Source of the DNA: an uncultured Eubacteriales bacterium
GTDB lineage: Bacteria > Bacillota > Clostridia > Oscillospirales > Acutalibacteraceae
Direction of reading: 5' to 3'
Assembly (NCBI GenBank): GCA_900316385.1
Contig: ONCP01000007.1
Span: forward strand, 17,784-81,783
Length of the DNA stretch: 64,000 nt
Notes under the pieces: model-generated
What the model saw: only the letters and a program-made list of their open reading frames with translations
Database searches by the model: none
Told to the model about the DNA's origin: nothing
Program-made: the position numbers and the translations under genes
Part shown: positions 59,059 through 64,000 of the stretch, one piece after another
Numbering within the stretch: position 1 is the stretch's first letter
How the letters are laid out: each line of letters opens with the position of its first letter

Positions 59059-59993
59059 GCAATTACAAAGATACTTATGAGCTTTATCAAAGCACCTTTG
59101 ATGAAGTTCACGCATCAGATGAACTTATTCAAAGGATAAAAAATATGGATACAAAACATATTAAAAAAAAGAGAATCAAACATATATCAACTGTAGCGGC
59201 GTGCTTGGCTGCCGTGATAATTATTACAGTTATTATAGGTAGTTTTAGCGTAAAAGGAAATTCTTTTGTATTAAAAGCAAATGCCGCTGAAATAGGAGGA
59301 GAATCATTTGTAGAGATTGCAAAGGTTTCCCCTGTCAGTGGTGAGAGTGGAAGTGTTATTGAGGGAGATAAGAGAACACAAATCTATAACTGTGTTATTC
59401 CATTTGCAATTAAGTGTGACGGAAGAAATATCAAATCCATAAAATATACCGTCGAAAATGCTGTTTTTCTATTCCCTTATACTTCTTATCTTTCTGGATA
59501 TCGTGAGAAACATCCGAATGAAGCAATAGCTTCCGATAAAATCACAGGAAAGACTGAGAGCAATAATAAGATTGAGAGCTATATCGAAAAGGATAAACAG
59601 TATTCAAGCTACACTGTTTCATTTGATGATCAAATAAATACCGAATTCAAAGATTACACCGAAATGCAGTCATTTCCTATTCAGTTGTTGACGAGGATAT
59701 CCTCAGATGAAAACATTAGTCAAGAGGCTGAAAATGCTTACGAAGATATATTCTCAATGTCACCGAAAACAGAAACGGAGAAAGGTAAATCATTATCAGA
59801 TGAAGAATACATCAATGAATTTATGGATGATATTAAGATAATCTACAATGAGATGTATAGCAAAGTTATCATTACTGCGGAAGTTAACTATGAAGATGGA
59901 TCATCTGATACCGCAACTTTACGATTTAGTTGCATTAATGCTGACCAACAGAATGGAATCATAATCGGAGCAAGAATTGATAGTTTAAAATAA
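59055..59993 (+). CDS. Membrane-anchored anti-sigma-like protein
   Basis: A 312-residue protein with a cytoplasmic N-terminus (about 1-40), one transmembrane helix (ISTVAACLAAVIIITVIIGSF, about 45-67) and an extracellular domain of about 240 residues (SIKYTVENAVFLFPY…TITAEVNYEDGSSDTATLRF-like end). Layout and position directly behind an ECF sigma (overlap 4 nt, GGGAGG upstream) mark it as the likely anti-sigma factor. No zinc-finger motif is visible. A protein of the same layout follows the second sigma factor. Confidence 0.75.
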   Translation: MSNYKDTYELYQSTFDEVHASDELIQRIKNMDTKHIKKKRIKHISTVAACLAAVIIITVIIGSFSVKGNSFVLKANAAEIGGESFVEIAKVSPVSGESGSVIEGDKRTQIYNCVIPFAIKCDGRNIKSIKYTVENAVFLFPYTSYLSGYREKHPNEAIASDKITGKTESNNKIESYIEKDKQYSSYTVSFDDQINTEFKDYTEMQSFPIQLLTRISSDENISQEAENAYEDIFSMSPKTETEKGKSLSDEEYINEFMDDIKIIYNEMYSKVIITAEVNYEDGSSDTATLRFSCINADQQNGIIIGARIDSLK

Positions 59994-60013
59994 TGTAGAA
60001 GAAAGGTTAAATT

Positions 60014-60604
60014 ATGAATACAATCATTGGATACATCATAAACTCTGTACCATATATGCTACTTTCTTTGCCGTTTTATATTGTTACCAGATTCATCATC
60101 TTAATGAAGAATAAGACCGCAAAAAACTGGTTACGTGAAATAGTTTTGCTGATTTTTGTTATGTACTGTGTTGGTGTTGCTTCACAGACGTTTATTCCCA
60201 AAATTGAGTTTGGTAACACAAAACTCTTTTTAGTGAACCAAAATGTATTTGGAGAGATTAATTTAATACCGGGTAAAGTATTGGTAGATTCATACTATGA
60301 AGTCATCTATAACTACAATTATTTGTACTTTATAGTAAATGTGATTGGAAATATAATTCTTTTTGTGCCTATCGGATTCTTAATCCCAACTCTTTGGAAA
60401 AACGTATCTATGAAACATATTTTAATAATAGCCTTATCTTCGTCTTTATGTATTGAGCTTTTGCAATTACCTCAAGCTCGTGGAACTGATATTGATGATT
60501 TATGGTTAAATGTAATCGGAGCCTTTATTGGATATTGGGTTTATTTCTTACTAACAAAGAATAAGAAAATCAAGAGTTTTATTAACAGGGCTGCAATTTC
60601 ATAA
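60014..60604 (+). CDS. VanZ-like membrane protein
   Basis: A 196-residue protein with four to five transmembrane helices. VanZ family marks: NLIPGKVLVDS, NVIGNIILFVPIGFLIPTL and a C-terminal SSLCIELLQLPQARGTDIDDLWLNVIGAFIGYW. VanZ proteins are linked to low-level teicoplanin resistance and envelope stress, mechanism unclear. Cargo of the first sigma/anti-sigma module, 20 nt after the anti-sigma gene, RBS AAAGG. Confidence 0.88.
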   Translation: MNTIIGYIINSVPYMLLSLPFYIVTRFIILMKNKTAKNWLREIVLLIFVMYCVGVASQTFIPKIEFGNTKLFLVNQNVFGEINLIPGKVLVDSYYEVIYNYNYLYFIVNVIGNIILFVPIGFLIPTLWKNVSMKHILIIALSSSLCIELLQLPQARGTDIDDLWLNVIGAFIGYWVYFLLTKNKKIKSFINRAAIS

Positions 60605-60641
60605 TCAATCGCTGGATATTGGAATTAGCTTGTTAAGCCCA

Positions 60642-60850
60642 AACTCGTAAAGTAATGAAATATACCTACTCATCAAGAATCGCTCCACAGAAAGCGCATA
60701 AACAGTGCCTTTTGAAACCTAAAAGCGTTACACTATTTCGATTTAGTCAGAATATAAAATTACAAACGATTTATCGCTTTAAAGTATTGATTTTGCAGCC
60801 TTTTTCTGTTATAATGATTGCAGTACCGTTGATACTGTTTTGATACTGTT
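60642..60850 (+). repeat. Conserved island end block C (209 bp)
   Basis: Aligned collinearly with 63702-63911. Contents in order: AACTCGTAAAGTAAT, CGCATAAACAGTGCC (60695-60709), AAAAGCGTTACA, TTTATCGCTTTAAAGT, a promoter TTGATT (60787-60792)-17 bp-TATAAT (60810-60815) pointing right, and a perfect tandem 11-mer TTGATACTGTT x2 (60829-60850). No credible protein. The remaining stretch up to 61131 holds the operator 60914-60933 and the second direct repeat. Confidence 0.7.
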
Positions 60851-60913
60851 ATCATTTGAAGCCAAAAAATAATAGTCAGAATAGCGGTAATAATGGTATC
60901 AATAGAAGAAAAT

Positions 60914-60933
60914 ACTAAACTAATATGTTTAGT
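60914..60933. promoter_or_regulatory. Inverted repeat ACTAAAC-N6-GTTTAGT, twin of the XRE operator
   Basis: Differs from the site at 53713-53732 by one arm base. It stands 17 bp before the attachment core at 60951. Confidence 0.6.
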
Positions 60934-60950
60934 GTCTAAATGAATTAAGC

Positions 60951-61021
60951 GAATGGGAATAAATTTCTAATATAGAATTATAATCAAAGCCGTCAAGTGG
61001 GATAATCTCCTGCTTGGCGGC
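60951..61021 (+). repeat. Direct repeat/attachment site, right copy
   Basis: GAATGGGAATAAATTTCTAA… reproduces the last bases of guaA2 and its terminator (compare 58391-58461). The coding region of guaA is absent here, so only an integration or duplication event can explain the copy. Its hairpin GCCGTCAAG/CTTGGCGGC is followed by TTTTTT and would end transcripts. Confidence 0.75.
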
Positions 61022-61131
61022 GTTTTTTATTTCTATAAAATAAAAGAGTTATTTGTTTTTTCGATTTATTGTATAATTGGTTTATAAAAATCAAAATTTC
61101 TTACGTCTAATAAAGTGAAAGGGGGATGAAA

Positions 61132-61614
61132 ATGAGCAGAGAAAATTTAATGGATTTCGACTCTATATACTTAGAATACAAGGATTACATATATCGAACC
61201 TGTATTTTGTATCTTAAGGATCATCATTTGGCAGAGGATTGCACTCAAGATGTATTTATTAAAGTATATAAAAAGCAAAAGTCTTATAAAGGAAAATCAT
61301 CCTTAAAAACTTGGATAACTCGTATATGTATAAATTGTTGCCGTGATATGCTGAGAAAGCGAAAGGTAGAGGATAATCTTGACGAAAGTTTACCGGAAGA
61401 TGAATCAGACCATACAAAAAAACTGATTGTTTCCGAAGCTGTTATGTCCTTACCTTTGCAGTTTCGGGAGGTAGTTATACTCTACTATTATCGTGAATTT
61501 ACAATGAAAGAGATAGCTGAAATCACTCATACGAAAATTCCGAATGTTGAATATCGAATCCGCAGGGCTAAAGAATTACTCAAAGAAAGGTTAGGAGATG
61601 ATTTTTGTGAGTAA
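61132..61614 (+). CDS. ECF-type RNA polymerase sigma factor
   Basis: A 160-residue intact ECF sigma: region 2 (FDSIYLEYKDYIYRTCILYLKDHHLAEDCTQDVFIKVYKK) and region 4 (LPLQFREVVILYYYREFTMKEIAEITHTKIPNVEYRIRRAKELLKERL). ATG 61132 is chosen for AAAGGGGG 6 nt upstream. It overlaps its anti-sigma gene. Second sigma module in a row; it is clearly diverged from the first, so not a local duplication. Confidence 0.9.
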   Translation: MSRENLMDFDSIYLEYKDYIYRTCILYLKDHHLAEDCTQDVFIKVYKKQKSYKGKSSLKTWITRICINCCRDMLRKRKVEDNLDESLPEDESDHTKKLIVSEAVMSLPLQFREVVILYYYREFTMKEIAEITHTKIPNVEYRIRRAKELLKERLGDDFCE

Positions 61615-62524
61615 ATTAAAAAATATGCTTGAATCCGAGCTTGACCATTACGAATTTAATACTGATATTGAAGCTATGAAAAGGAGCGAGACTCGCAGAC
61701 AAAGGCGACGTAAAAAAGTCCTTTTGTCTGTATCTTCGTTTGTGTTTATTATTATCGTGGTATCTGCTGTGTTGATCATACCTAATTCTAAAAACAAAGA
61801 AGAAACAGCAATCAACAATAACAGTCACTCATTTTTTATTGTTGCATCCGCTTTGGATACTGAAACAAATAAGCCTTTAGTTAAATTGACAAATTCAAAA
61901 TTTTTACCCCAAAAAGATATTATTCTAATGCAAATCAGATTTGCCTGCACATATTATGTGCACGGTGATTCTGAATTAGAAGGCAGCTATGAGATGGGTG
62001 ATAAAAGGTTAAACGAGATTTTCGCCAGAGATGATCTGACAATAAATAAGTCTTTTTCAGGAATGGGTAATGATGCTATATGGATAGAGGGCGAAAATAT
62101 TAAAAAGGTCGAATACACCGCACAAAACGGAATGATGTATAATTGGGCAGATAAAATTCAGGATAAGACAATAACTCTTGAGGGAGAAACTATATATTCA
62201 GATGACAAAGAAGTAAGCTGGCTTCCTCCGAATGAACTGATAACATGGATGGAAAACGAAAATACAACCAACAAGCCTGTTGATTTTTCCACAGCACCGC
62301 AAGATACTATTACGATTACCGCAACTTACTCTGACGGAAATACAGCTACGCGTAAGTTGAAACTCTACTTTAATCAATATGGCTATCTCGTAACAGAAAC
62401 CGAGGATGGCAAAAGATATAACGATTGTGAACTCAATGGTTATAAGAAGTGGAAATCCAATGTTACCTACAACGAAAACGGTGAAGAAGTTGCATGGGAC
62501 TACAACGGCAGAGCTAAGGATTAA
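61607..62524 (+). CDS. Membrane-anchored anti-sigma-like protein
   Basis: A 305-residue protein: basic cytoplasmic N-terminus (KRSETRRQRRRKKV), one transmembrane helix (about 43-63) and a long extracellular part ending in TITATYSDGNTATRKLKLYF. GTG 61607 is the start (GGAG 9 nt upstream), overlapping the sigma stop by 8 nt. Same architecture as the 59055 gene, little sequence identity. Presumed to hold the 61132 sigma factor at the membrane. Confidence 0.75.
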   Translation: MSKLKNMLESELDHYEFNTDIEAMKRSETRRQRRRKKVLLSVSSFVFIIIVVSAVLIIPNSKNKEETAINNNSHSFFIVASALDTETNKPLVKLTNSKFLPQKDIILMQIRFACTYYVHGDSELEGSYEMGDKRLNEIFARDDLTINKSFSGMGNDAIWIEGENIKKVEYTAQNGMMYNWADKIQDKTITLEGETIYSDDKEVSWLPPNELITWMENENTTNKPVDFSTAPQDTITITATYSDGNTATRKLKLYFNQYGYLVTETEDGKRYNDCELNGYKKWKSNVTYNENGEEVAWDYNGRAKD

Positions 62525-62556
62525 AACATAAAAAGTTTATTGAATAATACAGCTGT

Positions 62557-62589
62557 CAAGCAGGAATGTTTCCTGCTTGATGGCATTTT
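62557..62589 (+). terminator. Rho-independent terminator of the second sigma module
   Basis: TCAAGCAGGAA (62557-62566) region pairs with TTCCTGCTTGA (62570-62580), loop TGT; TGGCATTTTC follows. Confidence 0.75.
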
Positions 62590-62592
62590 CTA

Positions 62593-62621
62593 TTGTCATG
62601 TTTTCGTAATCGTGGTAAAAT
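62593..62621 (+). promoter_or_regulatory. Sigma-A promoter of the HD-GNAT pair
   Basis: TTGTCA (62593-62598), 17-bp spacer, TAAAAT (62616-62621). Confidence 0.65.
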
Positions 62622-62667
62622 ATAAGTGTAATTTTGATATCAGAAAAGCTTATGGAAGGTCGAACTT

Positions 62668-63255
62668 ATGAAACCACCAACAATTCTTGAAGCAGAAAAG
62701 CTCCTAACCGAAGCTGAACAACGTAACCCCGGCGTTTGGATCGGGCATAGTAAAACAACATCGTTTTGTGCAAGAGCGATTGCAGAACGATGTGAAAATC
62801 TTAACTCTGACACTGCTTATATCCTTGGCTTACTGCACGACATTGGTAGGCGTGAGGGCGTAACGGATATGCGGCATATCATTGACGGCTACCAATATAT
62901 GAAATTGCTTGGCTATGACATTTGCGCTCGCATATGTCTGACGCATTCATTTCCGTATAAAGATATTTGCTCCTATAACGGACAGAATGATTGTACCGCA
63001 GAGGAAACAGAGTTCATCAAATCCTTTATTGAAAACACTGAATACAATGATTACGACAAGCTGATTCAACTCTGCGACGCTCTTGCTTTGCCTGATGGCG
63101 CAACCTATATAGAAAAGCGTCTTGTTGATGTGGTTATGCGGAGAGGTTTCAATGATCTCACCATTCCGAAATGGAAGGCGTTTCTTGATCTGAAAGACTA
63201 CTTTGATAGGAAAACCGGAACAGATATTTATAATCTGATTGGAGTTACTCAATGA
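62668..63255 (+). CDS. HD-domain protein
   Basis: A 195-residue HD hydrolase: VWIGHSKTTSFCARAIAE (first His), LGLLHDIGRREG (HD pair, about residues 56-57) and CLTHSFPYKD, CDALALPDG (last Asp). This is the small HD family of unknown substrate often found as cargo in Clostridia. RBS GGAAGG. It overlaps the GNAT gene by 4 nt. Unlike the HD gene at 3495 in sequence. Confidence 0.8.
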   Translation: MKPPTILEAEKLLTEAEQRNPGVWIGHSKTTSFCARAIAERCENLNSDTAYILGLLHDIGRREGVTDMRHIIDGYQYMKLLGYDICARICLTHSFPYKDICSYNGQNDCTAEETEFIKSFIENTEYNDYDKLIQLCDALALPDGATYIEKRLVDVVMRRGFNDLTIPKWKAFLDLKDYFDRKTGTDIYNLIGVTQ

Positions 63256-63695
63256 ATTACAATATCGAAAACTGCAAGGACGGCGATGCCGATTATATCA
63301 TTGACAGGCTTGTAGAATACAACCTTTCCCGAGTCCCTGCAGAGCAGGAAATGTTGTTTGATACACTCGATAAAAAGATAACCGACGATGCCGGAAAAAT
63401 TATTGCCGGTTGTATCGCTAAAATGTATTGCTGGAATGTTGCTTACATTGATACGTTATGGGTAGACAGCGAATATCGTGGTAAAGGTCTGGGCTCAAAA
63501 CTGCTTGCGGAAATTGAGAAAACAGCTAAAGCAAGAGGCTGTTACCTAATACACCTCGATACCTTCGATTTTCAGGCAAAAGAGTTTTACGAAAAGCAAG
63601 GCTATGCGGTGTTCGGAGTTTTAGATGATTGCCCGAAAAGACATTGCAGATATTACATGAAAAAGGTTATATCAACGCTTCGAGAATATCCGTAA
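63252..63695 (+). CDS. GNAT-family N-acetyltransferase
   Basis: A 147-residue acetyltransferase: VAYIDTLWVDSEYRGKGLGSKLLAEIEKTAKARGC carries the acetyl-CoA loop (R-G-K-G-L-G, about residues 77-82), then LDTFDFQAKEFYEKQGYAVFGVL. Substrate unknown. ATG 63252 overlaps the HD stop. Intact, unlike the GNAT relic at 57083. Confidence 0.9.
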   Translation: MNYNIENCKDGDADYIIDRLVEYNLSRVPAEQEMLFDTLDKKITDDAGKIIAGCIAKMYCWNVAYIDTLWVDSEYRGKGLGSKLLAEIEKTAKARGCYLIHLDTFDFQAKEFYEKQGYAVFGVLDDCPKRHCRYYMKKVISTLREYP

Positions 63696-63701
63696 CACTC
63701 A

Positions 63702-63911
63702 GACTCATAAAGTAATATCATTACCCTTCCTAACCGATTCTGATTTCAAAAGGGCGCATAAACAGTATGTTTTTAACCGTAAAAGCGTTACATTTTTTCG
63801 ATTTATTACTCAGCTCAAAAAGCATAATTAATTTATCGCTTTAAAGTGTTGATTTTATCGTATACTTCTGCTATAATAATCTTGTATCGTGGCAACAAAA
63901 TGGCAACAGAA
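63702..63911 (+). repeat. Conserved island end block D (210 bp)
   Basis: Collinear with block C: GACTCATAAAGTAAT, CGCATAAACAGT (63755-63766, the same 53-nt offset), AAAAGCGTTACA, TTTATCGCTTTAAAGT, promoter TTGATT (63849-63854)-17 bp-TATAAT (63872-63877), tandem 11-mer TGGCAACAAAA-TGGCAACAGAA (63890-63911). Confidence 0.7.
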
Positions 63912-63971
63912 TTTTTGATAGCCTGTATTTTATTTACAATACAAATAATAGAAATACTCCGTGCTAAAATC

Positions 63972-63991
63972 CTTAAACAAATACTGTTAAG
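63972..63991. repeat. Inverted repeat after block D
   Basis: CTTAA-N10-TTAAG, 60 nt after the tandem 11-mer; the analogous inverted repeat after block C lies 63 nt after its 11-mer. The word differs from the XRE operator. Confidence 0.4.
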
Positions 63992-64000
63992 ATTATTTTG

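Noticed and set aside
60655..60843. 62-residue plus-strand ORF inside block C
   Set aside because: No ribosome binding site, and the corresponding frame is not conserved in block D.

Overview
The window reads as a chromosomal piece of an anaerobic, spore-forming, low-GC-lineage Gram-positive bacterium of the class Clostridia, most likely an Oscillospirales/Ruminococcaceae-type gut organism. This rests on a complete spoIIIAA-AH operon and spoIIR, addBA, CIRCE-controlled groESL, indolepyruvate:ferredoxin oxidoreductase, and the general gene content. It is an inference; no 16S gene is present.

Region 1 (1-16,753) is core chromosome. It holds the 3' end of a type I pullulanase, the rpsF-ssb-rpsR operon, a secreted Ig-like protein, an HD hydrolase with ligA, the eight-gene spoIIIA operon, then nusB, a Kae1-like gene, xseA and dnaE. 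Region 2 (16,754-24,781) holds iorA-iorB-paaK-ACT (aromatic amino acid/2-oxoacid fermentation), groESL, gpsA, a probable 6S RNA and a DUF1292 gene. Region 3 (24,782-46,010) mixes surface polymer genes (a phosphoglycosyl transferase, an O-antigen ligase-like protein, MBOAT and DHHW acetylation proteins, a cell-wall-binding transglutaminase, a G5 lipoprotein) with Lrp/aminotransferase, ispE, spoIIR, addBA and a pyrB that carries a PyrI-type zinc domain.

Region 4 (46,083-52,948) is a tRNA-Leu followed by purC-purF-purB-purA-guaA, covering several IMP steps and both branches to AMP and GMP. Region 5 (52,949-57,360) is a scar of mobile DNA directly behind the guaA stop codon: an XRE regulator without a normal start codon, an excisionase-like HTH protein, unrelated cargo genes, an ORF-less group IIC intron and a GNAT gene with an internal deletion.

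Region 6 (57,366-64,000) begins with a second guaA-type gene that has only the ATP-pyrophosphatase and dimerisation domains. Behind it stand two consecutive A+T-rich modules. Each has an ECF sigma factor, a membrane anti-sigma-like protein and cargo genes (VanZ-like; HD plus GNAT). Each closes with a ~210-bp conserved end block holding a strong promoter and a tandem 11-mer, followed by an inverted repeat. The first module is bounded by two 68-bp near-identical direct repeats containing the guaA 3' end. I read this as serial insertion of site-specific elements at guaA and think it is the most novel part of the window. The first sigma factor is also split by a -1 frameshift exactly at an A-AAA-AAG slippery heptamer. 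No CRISPR array, rRNA gene or intact transposase/integrase was seen.
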